Assembly: GCA_030248065.1 (NCBI GenBank)
Contig: JASAMV010006919.1
Coordinates: 1 to 64,000 of the forward strand
Source: Rhynchonema sp. JSB1_4
Lineage: Eukaryota > Nematoda > Chromadorea > Monhysterida > Xyalidae
Reading direction: 5' to 3'
DNA: 64,000 nt
Shown here: positions 51,001-63,019 of the stretch, piece by piece
Position numbering within the stretch: the stretch's first letter is position 1
Layout: each line of letters starts with the position of its first letter
The notes under the pieces: generated by a model
Database searches by the model: none
What the model saw: only the letters and a program-made list of their open reading frames with translations
What the model was told of the DNA's origin: nothing
Position numbers and translations under genes: made by a program

Positions 51001-54000
51001 ACAAAGATCGAAGAACACAAAACACAGTGATCTAATTTCCACGCACCTCGTCGTCCTCCTGGAACCACTTATCTTCGTAGCCTTCATCCCGGTCCTCGAT
51101 TGTGCCTCCTCGTTTCCAGTCATCCAACAGCGCACGCTGCTTGCGACCGTCCGCACCTGCGACGATTGGTTGATTAATTATAGACAGTATTGACTGTCGT
51201 ACGTAGGGTGTTTCTCATAAATGGTGCTGAAACAGCGCTAAGTCAAGTCTTACCCGTCTCGACCTGTTTCCACAGACGGGCAGTGCACCAGAGCATCGTC
51301 AGCACGAATGCACCGGATCACCACCCGACAGCAAAAAACAGACGACATCGCCTTCCGATGCCCTCTCACAGTGCGCCTAGCTCTGCACTAGTATGGCAGT
51401 GACGGACACGGTTTACTGTTTTAAAGTGTAGGTTACTAATGACAAGCAGTTGAAAATAAAAAAGTTAGTTACTTTTACCCTGGTAAATCAGAAAATTTAC
51501 TAGCTTTTCAAAGATTTTTGATAACTACAAAACTATTAAATTTGGCTGAAAAAATCCATCGTGACACGACAGGGCAAGCAAATCTGGTTTCACTTGGATC
51601 ACTACTACTACTAGACGGGACCCGTGCCTACGGCCCGGTTACAGCGCCGCGCCTGTGCTGTGCCCCCCCCCCCCCCCGAAGACCCGTTACCATACCCGAA
51701 GCTACCCGTGAAAATTGACCCGTCCGCACCTCCGAGGGAGGGGGCCACAGACAGACATACATACGCATTCCTGTTTTAGGAGTACAGATTATCGACCATT
51801 TGAACACAACCAAACGGCGGCGGGAAGGTTTCACGATTTCGGAAACAATCCTCGACATAATATATCGCACCCAGCCCGCCAACTCACCGCCCTGCGTCGC
51901 CAGGTCAGCGTTTCGGTCAAGTATCTGGTCGTATCGCGTGCGCAACAACTGGAACGTCTTCACGTACGAGATGTCCTCGAACATCGACAGGTACAGCTCG
52001 CCAAAGTGCACCAGCAGCGGCCGGATGTCCTCCTGTAAGTCAGTGAAAGAACAAAATAACAAAAATATTTGGACATCGTTCGCTTATCAATGTTGTCTAT
52101 CCGCAGAGGCAGGCGTAGTTGGTAACCTTGTTTCGATCTTATGAAGTTGACGCGCAAACTTTCGATCAGAGAAAAAGCGATTTTCCACACCCAATCAAAA
52201 TAAAACTGTTTACCATATACGCTACTGAATTGCAACAACCAGCACAAAACAAAAAACGCACAAACTTCTCCGCAGGCGACCGGCGAGAGTTGCAAGCGAA
52301 ACAAAAAAAGAACACCAAACACAACAAACAAACATCCAAAAAACCGTCAAATGCGCACCGTTCGGATAAATTCAAACAATTCGAGCATGGCGCTGTTCAG
52401 TAGATTATATCGATGTCCATTCGCTTTGTAGCACGCGACAATCGGATCGAACAGTTTGTGTCGCATGATGTAATTGTTGTAGAAGTCGTCCTTCAGCTGC
52501 ACCACGCGACGAAACAGACGCAACGCGGCTGCAATGCAAAAACAGATGTGCTAACAAAAATTAGCGCGGTGAAACATCAGACAAATCAGCGAAAAGCTGA
52601 ACAAGGATAACCCAAAACGGGCCAGAAATCGAGGTACTGTGCACCACTGGGGCGAGGGGTCCCCCTGAGGCAGTGGTGTCGTTGGGAAATCAAAAAGTCA
52701 GCATACCGGATACCCAAAATGAAAAATCTCGGATACCAGGTGGGTTGCCCTCAAAATAAAAAATCTCGGATACCCAGGGGGTTGTTAAAAAAAAGGTCAA
52801 TTTTTTAGGCAAAAATTTAGCAAAATTGGTGTTGAAAGCACAAAAATGGTCATTTTTGGGGTTATGCTTGCGCGAGCAAACGATTTTGAGCATTTTGGAG
52901 GTAAAAATGGGCGATTTTTACGGTTTTCGGAAAAATTTTAGGGTAGGATACCCCTGGACAAAAAGTCAGGATACCGGATACCCCTGGGTGAAAAATCAAG
53001 ATACTAGATACGCTAATTTCCTCTCCGAAAAATGTGGGAGGCAAACTAATTTCCCCGCCGCACCAGGAACTACACTGCTGTGCACCTCCTTTGTGGCGAG
53101 AATCTCCATACTCATATAGCGAACATTATTGGATGATGGCGCCTAATCTACCGCCAACCTCGTAATTGCCATTGTTACGTGGCGCACGTGAAGAATATTA
53201 TTCACTGACCGAAATCGACCGGTTCCAGTCACTATCATGACCTCACACTCCAAAAATAAGGTGGATTGAATAACTAAAAGGTTCCCGTCAAAAATGCCGA
53301 AAGAAACGCCGAATCAGTACTTTTGTGAACGTTTCCTTTGTTTGGGCAGGTTTTCCAATTTTACAATTGTGGGGTGATGTTTCACGTGTGGGTGAATCTT
53401 AATTCGATCCCCAGCATTTTAATTTTTTCGGCATTTTTCGTTGTCGGCATTTTTGTTTACGACGTTTTTTCGGCATTTTTGACGGCGTCCAACTAAAAAG
53501 CGAAAACACGCACATAACGACAGGAAGGCGTGCTTGGATCTGAGCAGCACGAGCACGCGTCGCAACACGTCCTTCTGCACGATGAACGTGCGCACGTGGA
53601 ACGAGTGATGTTCGATGCAGAAACACAACAGGTCGAGAATCAGGGACAGCGTGTGCGCCGTGTGGTAATCGTCTGAATGGAGAACCGTGGTTGTCTTTCC
53701 TAAATCATTGACAAGCACAATAGACCCGCGGACCCCCCCCCCCCTTATCAACGTTTGCCAAACGTTGCATCGGCGGACGGAACGAGGGGCTGTCATTTTT
53801 TTTGGCGGCTGCTTGTTTGTGATGCAGTTGGCGGACCAGTTTTTACCAGCGTAATAGTTGCTCACCTATCAGCTTCCACATGAAGAAACACATTTAAGCT
53901 CGTCGCAATTAGTGGCAACCAACCTTGACATGAAAGCAGGTTGATACAAAAATAGACAACCGCCACTTCCAGCCGTGCATGTAGTATCCACGCTATACGC

Positions 54001-57000
54001 TTTGTCGATGCGGAGCAAGAAAAAAGCCTAATTCTAATGCAGTCTACGGATGTGCGCATAATTCGTGCTAGCGCAGCACAGCGTCTGTCGTCAACGCATT
54101 CCAGAATTTCCCAATTTTTACCCCTAAAACCACAAAAAACAGCACACTTTCACGACTTAAAGACATCAGTTTTTGTCGATTCCCAGATTTTTGACCAAGG
54201 TCATCTGTCTATCGGGAACATCTATGATCTACATCGTACACAAACTACACGCAACGCATAGAAACACTGTTGCCCAGCTGCGTCAATACCAAATACGCGC
54301 CGCGCAGTTGCGTAGACTAAAATAGAATTGGCCAAGCTCACCGCACAAAGCATACCTTTGGTCGGTTTCGGCCCGGCGGTTACCTCGATCAGCGGGCGAC
54401 ACAGATTGTTCATTGCGCGCTTGTAGAAGAAACTTAGAAATTCGGTGCGCTGCAAACAAACAGGCTTTTTAATAAAAAAATTTGTTCAATCTTGAAAAAA
54501 TTGTGCAAGGAAGTTCAAGATAATAATAGACAGAAATACATTTGAGGCGGCAGTCATCATATTTTCCGGATCGAGTAACAGTCTGAGTACTGTGACGAGC
54601 TGCATTGCGCTTGACAATTCAGGGTCGGAATCACTGAACAATTGTTGGATGAGTAGATTGATGAGCAGTTGGTTCTGCAAAGCGCAAGAAGACAATTGTT
54701 TTAACGGCGGCGGTGCATATTGTTTCCAACGGCGCCTCATATTCAAACTGAAGTGCACGAAGCATAATTACAATACTGGGTGTGGAATTTACGGAGATGA
54801 AAATAAGTACAAAACAGGGTACGAAAGCTAGGCGAATAAAAACAGTGCAATTATGCTTCTTCCACGTGATCTTCTTCTGTTTCTTTTAGTTGGTGCCGAC
54901 GCAATAAACGACAACAACAACAGAACAACTGCCTGTCATCCACATGCGAATAGCTTTCCCATACGTACCGAAGTTGACCCCGGCAGTGCCAGACCGTCCC
55001 ACCCACCGAACCCAGCCCCCCCAATACATACATCCGGCAATGCACTGATTTTGTCGGTGCATTGTTGCAACATGTGTTGTCGTGCCATTGGTGCACTGTA
55101 GTCCACCAACATGGCCATAATCTCAACGGCAGCCGATCGCGTCGCGGCATCGGGGGCGCGCAGGCATTCATCCATCGATGACCAGATGTTGTTATCGGAT
55201 AGCATCTGACAAAATTTATCGGAAATAATTTTCTTGACCGTGAGTGTTTTGGACCAAGCCCAGTTACCGTGCCAAGTTTCATTGATTCAAGTTTTGGTTA
55301 CATATATATGGCGGAGACCCTTTAAATGATGTTCTTCAGACATTAGTTATCATCATAGATGTTTTTGGTGGAAACCGTACACCCCGACAAAGGCTCAGAA
55401 AGACACACGGATGGAAGTTCTGTGACAGCGTTAGCAATTTGTTCGCGCATACACGCAAACTGGATAGCCGCTCTTTCCTTCAAGTTCTCGGCCCAGCAAA
55501 CTACACCAACATGAGCTGAGCTCGATTTCGCAGCTGGCAGAATGATGAAACATTCTGACGTGGCTGCTGATTTGGGAAATGTTACACGTTGAAGAGCACA
55601 AAGTGGAGGGTGATGATTTTCTCTTTCTATTCCTTTTGAATACACACCACCTTCGAAATCGGGCTGGTGGAGTTTGCCTATACTGAGCTGAACGCCATAC
55701 TTATAGCACGCACTATGCTACAACACATGATAACGACACATCGATCTGATGAGTGCACAATGAGCAAAATCGACCTTGAAGAAGGCATCCTTGTTGTTGT
55801 TGCCGCCACCGGGTGTGGTCTGAAGATTTTGCGCGAACGTACAGAACTCTTTCAGGAACAACGTCATTTCCAGTCGTAGTTGTCCGTCCGTAGTGGGTGA
55901 TGAGAGTTTGTTGAACAGACTCGACAGGAACTCTTTGTCCTCCTGAAATCATTGCTGTTCGATCAACAAAGAATGTGATGAGAGAGAGAGCACGACAACA
56001 AACTGGTTTATCGGGTCGAATCTGTCCTGATTATGGGACTTTGGAATTAGGAAAATCGAAAAAAACGGCCCCAGAAGGGGGCGGGGCAGGGGGGGCCCCA
56101 ACCCCAACCGCCTGCTACCTAACTCCGGCTACACAAAAAATAGCAAAAAAACATGTTTTAGTGTATTTTTGGCAACGATTTTGGCTATAACCCTAAAAAC
56201 TGCAAAATTTGCTTGGTAGCTAAGTCGAGGTAGAGTGACCCCCTGGCTGGCTCGCCTACCTGACAAGCTACATCACTGCTAGTGCCCATTTACTCATCTA
56301 AATTCATATTGGCAGTTGAATTCTATAATTCTTCATCAAAAACGGGCGTTTGACCACGGCAAATCGGATTAGATCCAAACTCGATTCGCGAGCAAATGAA
56401 TTTATTCAGCGAGCCTTCATTCCAGTCTTGAATAATTATATTTTGAAATTCATCGGAAGCACGTACCTGAAGCTGTCCGACTATTTCCACCCGATTGAAG
56501 AACAGAAACGAGGACACCGATTGTAGCATGTTCTCTTCGAAAATGGACGGGGCTGGCAGAATCACGTCCTGGAAAATATCATTGATAAATATTTTTATCT
56601 TTGCATTTCATACTGTACTTGTGTTCTTTCGGCACAACAGCAACAGTCATTTTCGCAAAATCATGAGCGTCGCACCCATGTCAAAGTTTTCGGCGCTCAA
56701 AAGTACTGAATTCTGCACCAGATCAAATCGGTTTCCAAATCCAAACAGCAGCGCTTAGTGACAGTTGACCAATTTACTCAGCGCACAACACAGGCTTCGG
56801 CCGCGGCCACAAAGCCATAACGAACGCAGGCAGCGAACCCAAACCAACCAAAATGTACTGCACGCGATATGTCTGATGTATTTTGGCGCGCAACTCTGCA
56901 TTTGTGAACGGGACGACCTCACGGAATTTGGCCGTGTTCCACAGATAATCACGGTGCGATTTGTGCTCGCTCGTGCTCGGGTCGTATTCAAGCGCGCCGA

Positions 57001-60000
57001 CCACGTTTCTGCAAGCACGTTCGGCAGATTTGAATAAAATTTTGCAACACTGAGGGTCGATTTATACTTCTGACTTCCGGGAAGTAGAAGTCAAAATCTG
57101 GAGAAGTCACTACCACGCAGAAGTACCCGGCAAGGCAGTGATTGCTGGTAGTTATTGCCTACTCCGCTCTGTCCATTTGACCGCTGCGTGCGTCTACTGT
57201 TCTTGCTCTGTTAATGAGCTGACCGAACGGCCAGTCACAAATTTCTGACTGCCACTGTCTTGATTTTGCTGGCCACACGACTTTCTTGTACCAGGCACGG
57301 TCATATCACGAACTTACTTCTGTCACAGTGTCGACTAGCGCAAACATTGTTGATTAAGGACTCTGTGAAAAACTTTTACGCTGGTCGCAGTGAGCGACAT
57401 TCCTAAATCTCACGAAAATGCGACCACAATATAAAACAGCCACGCCACCAAAGCTGAGTCGAAGTGGTTATTCAACACCACACTTTAAACCAGATTATTT
57501 CCACAGCATATGAGAAAATTGCCACCAACTTGATATTTTCATCGGACATGAGAATTTCGATCAGGCTCGGTTTGTTCAGCATCAGTAGATGTTTGCAGAT
57601 CTGCAGAGCAAGGCAACAGATTTCTTTCAATTTATGAAAAATTTTAAACACAAACTCTACATGATAATAAAAACAGCGGACCTGATACACAATTTTGAGT
57701 GCTTCTGTGTTTTTCAGCTCTTCCAACACGGTGAATAGTTGCAGTAGCTGCGGAATGTATCTGTAGAAAGAAGAGAAACCGGGAGCGTGGGTAAAAAAAC
57801 AGCGGTGCCGTTTTGAACTCAAAAAGTTACAGGACACCTCCAAAATCCAATATATCCCCCAAGTATACTCAAGGCCGACCAGGGTGATGTTCAGAAAAGG
57901 TAATTCTTTGGAGCAAAAATTGGGCAAAATCGCTGTTGGGCAGACCTTGGCTTGATGACCTGATGGATAAGGCGCGGTCGGTAGGTATCAAGCTTGAAAC
58001 CAAAGGATGGACTACGAAATGACATTTGATGATGGAACAGCGGGCAAGACCAGCGCAGTTTTGGTCTGGATTGCATGTTGTGGCAGGGGCAGGAGTAATT
58101 TCTAGCAGCTTAATAATTTTAGCGATGTGCGCAGGAAAACAACGTTTCCACTGGCCGAAATTAGCTAATACCACCGATTGTTTGTGCGCCCTGCCGTCAG
58201 GGTTGGGCAAAAAACTTTTTTTCTCAAAAAATCGTTTTTTTACAAAAAACGTTTTTTTAAACGCCCAGATGACCAAAATATACCCTCAAAATATTCGAAA
58301 ACGTTCATGTTGGGAAGAAAACGTGGTTAAATGAAGTAATTCTATGTGTTCTGAGGCAAAATCAACGGGTTTCAACCCTTTTCTAGCGAGTTGTTAAGAT
58401 CCCATATCAGACCCGCATCATGGGACCAACTTTGGCCGGGGTCATCATTCAAAGTCAAACTCCATATATCGACGTATCTCGACAAAGTAAAATTTGGTCG
58501 AAAATTTTTTGAAAAAAATGGGACAAAAATTGATTTTCCTTGATAATCAGGGTACTTTCCCTGAAAAATCAGGGAAAACAATGAAATTCAGGATTTAAAA
58601 AAAACGAAAAACGACCCAGGCGTTTTTTTTAAAAAAACGTCGTTTTTTTAAAACGCCGTCGTTTTTTTGCCCAACCCTGCCTGCCGTAGACGTAATGCTG
58701 GCCGTCAATGCTAACACGGCACTGTACCAAATCATGCAATCAACTGCTGTCAACCGACTTGTGCTGTTCAATGGATAGCGCGAGTGTTTCGCGTCGCATC
58801 GGTGCGTTCAGACACGATTGTACAATGTCCAGTACGTCCTTCACATTGCTCGCATTCAATGGCTGCGGCAGTTTGAGTGATTGTGCGGACAACATTGTGT
58901 GATTCGGGCCACCACCTGAAATTATCATTAGATTGGATTGAATTCAAACCCCCCCCACACCGACCTTGTCTCGTGTCCGCATACGGCGCGTATTTTTTCA
59001 AGTCATTTTGCTGCCTAATGGGACAAGAGATGACACAGTAATTTTTACCCGTATAAAGTGCGTTTTTATACGCGTTGGGCACGAACTTTTGCTTATGGTA
59101 CGCCGGTCGAAATTGGTGAGATAAGATCTAATTCACGAAATGCGGCCTTCCCAAAACGAACAATCCCAGCGTCCGTATTTGCAAACAGTTTTATGGTAAC
59201 CAGCAAGTCCATTAAATTCGACACATTCGAAATTATACATTGAAACCAAATCCTAACCGATTTGTGCGCCCGACGAAACATCATGTCCGTCATCTTGGTC
59301 CGATTCGTAGGGCGGTTCGGCCTGGGTCACCGTCACAGACGGGTCCTTGCCTTGAACCTGCAGGCAAACTGTTTACGATGATTTGATCGATTAATCTCAA
59401 AATACAGTTCCTGTGAATGTTTCGGATGCTGAGATGAAAGAATCGCATTGTCGTGCTGTCATGGCAAGTTTATTTTCGAAAACGACAGACACCATGGAAC
59501 CGCTGCCCACGGTATCGTCGCGATGGACTAGTTGGCAGAAACGGCGCCGAAGCAGTTTACTACGAGTGTTTCTCGGAAAATGAAAAATAATTACAAAACT
59601 GAACACAAAAAATCAAGAATAGTATCAGAATCTCAAGCGCGAGTTGGAATTCAGTTTACTTTGCTGTGACTCCCACTCGGTAGCAGACCCCGCACAGCTA
59701 GCTCCACCAACCTTTGGTTCCCAGATCATAATTTTAGTTTTTAAATTGGGGATATACCCACAATCCCATGAGCGTTCACAGTGCATTTCTGTTGGTGCGA
59801 TCATGTCTACACGCTGCTCTGTGTTACCTGCATGAACATCAGAACACAAAGCACACTCTACCTGACATATTTTCTCCCATATATCATCACAGCCGGCTTT
59901 CTCCTGGAAACTGAGCGCCAAATCACAAGTTTCGTCCTCAGACCAAACTATGAGCGTTTCCTGAAAAATGGCAATTACTCAACCAAACAATGGTTTACAT

Positions 60001-63000
60001 GGGTATGAATATTCGATTCATTTTGTCATTGAACAAACCTGCTGTTTCTGATAAGCAACATCCAGCATTACGCGACTCCAAAGAAGCTGCGTGTCTGAAA
60101 CGAACGCGTTCAGTTTTGTCGAGCTTTGCAAAATTTTGTATTTAGCTTGAAAGAAAAACCACGGATTGATCACTAGGGTTAGAGGTCGGGGGGTACCCGA
60201 CATCTGGAAGTGCCCGACACCCATCTGAGAAAAAAAGCCGACACCCGACACCCGACAGTTGCAAAAAACCCGACACCCGACATCTAGTTTTTGAAAAAAA
60301 ACCGACACCCGACACCTGTTTTTGGACCAAAAACAGGCAAATTTTTCCTCATTTGCATCATTAGTGCAATTTTGAATTCAAATATTTTCACACGAAATAA
60401 ACACCAAAATGTCACATTCTGCGTCTTCGGAAACATTTGGTTCGAAGAAAATTTTCTCTCAAAATTCTTCTCTCAGCAAAACTGATGTTTTGCACCGTAA
60501 GTGTCGGGTGTCGGCTGTCGGGTCCCAAAAAACCCGACACCCGACATCTGGGGGTACCCGACACCTACACTTTTTTGGCACCCGACATCTCTCTAACCCT
60601 ATTGATCACGATCAGACATGAATTTTGTGAGGCTTGCTACAGTCGGAAAGCTGTGCTCCCCTGTGGGGTAATCGAGGGCCCATTGAACAACAAAACTATT
60701 AGCGACAGATTGAGGACCATGGCGAAATTGAACCGACACTTCCAGTAGCTAAGGTTTTTCGCTTATTTTTTCGTTTTTACATCTGGACTCGTTTTTCGGT
60801 TTGATCACGGAAAATCGTTTTTTTTCAATTTGTACGATAGTAAGTATAGGATTTATCGCTAAGTTGAACACGGACTCTTCTGCAAGCGCTGCGCCCTCCC
60901 CCCCCGAACGTACTATCACTCTCTGACATGACACGCAAGACGGGGGACTGTTGCGTCTCGGAGGCATCCACGAATGATACATGGCCCGTGCCTCTGTCGT
61001 CCCACGATCGCTGCTCGTTGAGCACGTACAGCTTGACGCGTCGACGGGGCTCCTGTTTGTCAAATAGTGGTCCGAAATTTTGATATTGGTTCGGTGGGAC
61101 TCTGGGCGATAATTTGAGAGATATTTATGTGATTAATCCTGAGCCCGACCGGTCTAGTCAGTAGCGGCATTAAAAAAAAAGAATAATCGCTTTTTCTTTT
61201 TTTTAAAAAACAAGTTTTTTTTGTTTTTTAAAGTCGGTATCGAAGAAAAAATGAAAGGAAAGTATCTGTACAGATAGAAGCTTGAATGACAAGTTCAGAA
61301 AAGATGTTGGTGGAATTGAGCACAAGTATACTCTTGACAATACTTTTGGGAGAAACTTTTCAAACGCGTTGCCTGATCCGTAAGCCACACGCAGCTCGAG
61401 CAGCCATCTGAGTTTCGTAACATTTCGCAAATCACTACGTTAGACTTGTGTGTTGAGTGATTGGCAGTCACGTGACCGCTGCAGCTAATACACGCATAAT
61501 CAGCTTTGCGGATCAGGCATCGCGTTTGAAAAGTTTCTCCCAAAGCTATTGTCAGAGTATAACAATAACAAAAACGTGGTTATAAATTATTTTGGGGAGA
61601 AACTTTTTGCGTTTTGAGATGAAAATCGAGCAAATTTCGTGCATTGGGACAAAAAAGGCGAAAATATCATTATGGTTAAATTTTCTTTTTCAAACGTTTT
61701 TTGTTCAGGTGCAACGCTGAGCTGAAAATTGCCCACAGAGTCCAGCAGCCAGAGACACCAAATAACGACTTGGTCAGTCAGTGGTCACTGAACATGCTCC
61801 AGGAAAGAATACTTGTGTCGTGTTGGGGCTTGCTCAGGTTTTTTTTCATTGCTCATTTGCCAAAAATCTAGTCAGTGGCTCATTTAGCGGCTCATTCTTA
61901 TCTAATAAGTACATGGCTCCATGAAATTCTAGTGACTCATGGTGGCTCATTTGCCAAACTTTTGAGGCTCACTCAGAATTTTTAGTGGCTCAATAAGCGT
62001 GTTATTCGTGGCGAAAAACCCTGGGCTTGCTGCTACTACTCTATTTCAGGAAACATGGTCAGTCAACCACCATCACCAACACACTGGGCGGGCTTAACCA
62101 GTGCTGTGGCTGGGGGGAGGGGGTCCCCTCCCCCTATGGTACCCTACCCGCCCCGCCCTGGTACACTGCCCCCCACCCGCCCCGCTCTGGGACCCTACCC
62201 GCCCCGATTTTTGCCCTCAAAATGCCCATTTTTTCGGTCAAAAATGCCCAAATTTCGACCGAAAACCCTTAAAAGTGCAAAAAATCGCGCGCTACGCGCG
62301 GAGCACATAAAAATAGACACCAAAAAAACTTGTTTTGCACCCTACCCGCCCTGAAAAATCTCCCCCCCTGCCCCCTCCCCCCAAACCGGGTTCCCCCAAG
62401 ATTCCAGGTACACTACCCTACCCCCTACCCGCCCCGAAATTTTCCACCTGTGTACCCTACCCTACCCGAACCCGCCAAAGTAGCCACAGCACTGGGCCTA
62501 ACTAAACATGGCCCATGGGCCATTTTATGTTATGTTATCGTGCACAGCATTTTGTATAAGATAATGGCTAAGCAAAGCAAGCCCAACCTTGACGGACGCC
62601 CGTGCGCCATCGTCCTGTTCCTGCTCTTGCTGCTGTTGCTGTTTCGTCTTTGAGTCTTCTTGAGTTACAGCTGCTTTTTCGTTCGTGTTTGTTTGCGGCG
62701 ACGAAGAGCCAGCATTATCGGTGTCCGTCATTCGGCTGTTGTCTTCAGTGGACAGCTCAGAATCCGGTGTTTTGCCGACAACAGGGTTCAGCGCTTCAAC
62801 GGCGGGGGCGGCAGTCGTTGACGCTTTGCTTTGGTCGTCTTCATCTCCGTCAAGGGTTTTGTCGGCAGTCGCTTCTTCTGCCGTGTCGTCTGTCCGATCA
62901 TTATCGTCTTTCTGGTCATCTACTTTGTCTTCTTTGTCCTGTAATATCGCTGCCGGTGTTGTTGTTTCCTCCTGCCCGGCAGCAGTAGCAATCGTTTCGC

Positions 63001-63019
63001 TGGCACTTGTTGACGACAT
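48070..63019 (-). CDS. PPP4R3: Serine/threonine phosphatase 4 regulatory subunit 3 (SMEK/falafel), 1128 aa
   Basis: There are 23 exons, all in phase. 5' ends: 63019, 61052, 60094, 59960, 59357, 58915, 57760, 57600, 57008, 56568, 55942, 55205, 54674, 54449, 53672, 52528, 52032, 51156, 50685, 49773, 49405, 49016, 48444. Matching 3' ends: 62588, 60914, 60039, 59862, 59258, 58759, 57682, 57530, 56849, 56467, 55775, 55032, 54540, 54356, 53514, 52359, 51888, 51047, 50629, 49677, 49304, 48811, 48070. After a 144-residue acidic, Gln-rich extension comes the EVH1-like domain (about 145-250: [45 protein letters not shown]). The SMK-1/armadillo core follows (about 300-815: [57 protein letters not shown]). 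The acidic tail ends in [10 protein letters not shown], a likely nuclear signal. It targets PP4 to substrates in DNA repair, cell polarity and FOXO-linked stress. Human forms are about 830-850 residues. Confidence 0.93.
49886..50274. mobile_element. Element with TACTTGCG ends and GGAAAAAAACCG units
   Basis: TATACTTGCG and CGCAAGTATA bound about 390 bases containing repeated GGAAAAAAACCG-type words in both orientations. It lies in the PP4R3 intron between exons 19 and 20. Confidence 0.6.
51609..51790 (+). repeat. Repeat family B, copy 2
   Basis: This is a near-identical copy of the 7.9 kb repeat, including the poly-C run and GAAGACCCGTTACCATACCC. It lies in a PP4R3 intron (exons 17-18). Confidence 0.8.
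52630..53070. repeat. Repeat tract with GGATACC units
   Basis: GGATACC and its complement recur many times, flanked by GGGGTCCCCCT and CTAATTTCCCCGCCGCACC. Similar GGACCCCCTAAGGCACACTA sequence occurs at about 63.16-63.24 kb. It is probably a diverged transposon of the same group as the hAT-like elements. It lies in the PP4R3 intron between exons 15 and 16. Confidence 0.5.
55496..55682 (+). mobile_element. MITE family A, copy 5
   Basis: This copy runs from AGCAAACTACACCAACATGAG to GGTGGAGTTTGCC, with the shared core GCTGATTTGGGAAATGTTAC. It lies in the PP4R3 intron between exons 11 and 12. Confidence 0.88.
58198..58679. mobile_element. hAT-like MITE (CAGGGTTGGGCAAAAAA ends)
   Basis: The ends are CAGGGTTGGGCAAAAAA and its complement. 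An exact 8-base target duplication, CCTGCCGT, lies at 58190-58197 and 58680-58687. TIRs starting with CAG plus an 8-base TSD are hAT hallmarks. The centre is non-coding. It lies in the PP4R3 intron between exons 6 and 7. Confidence 0.9.
60174..60600. mobile_element. Element with TAGGGTTAGAG ends and CCGACACCCGAC tandem units
   Basis: The ends are TAGGGTTAGAG and CTCTAACCCT. The flanks repeat ATTGATCAC (60165-60173 and 60601-60609), a 9-base duplication. Inside, CCGACACCCGACA units are arrayed next to both ends around a unique centre. It lies in the PP4R3 intron between exons 2 and 3. Confidence 0.85.
62099..62494. mobile_element. hAT-like MITE family D, copy 1
   Basis: The ends are CAGTGCTGTGGCT and its complement. 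The 8-base flanks GGCTTAAC and GGCCTAAC differ at one base. The inside is rich in TACCCGCCCCG units. It lies in PP4R3 intron 1. Confidence 0.85.

Noticed and set aside
60190..60590. Regularly repeated CCGACACCCGAC units, CRISPR-like at a glance
   Set aside because: The genome is eukaryotic, units have no constant spacers, and they sit inside a transposon with a target duplication.
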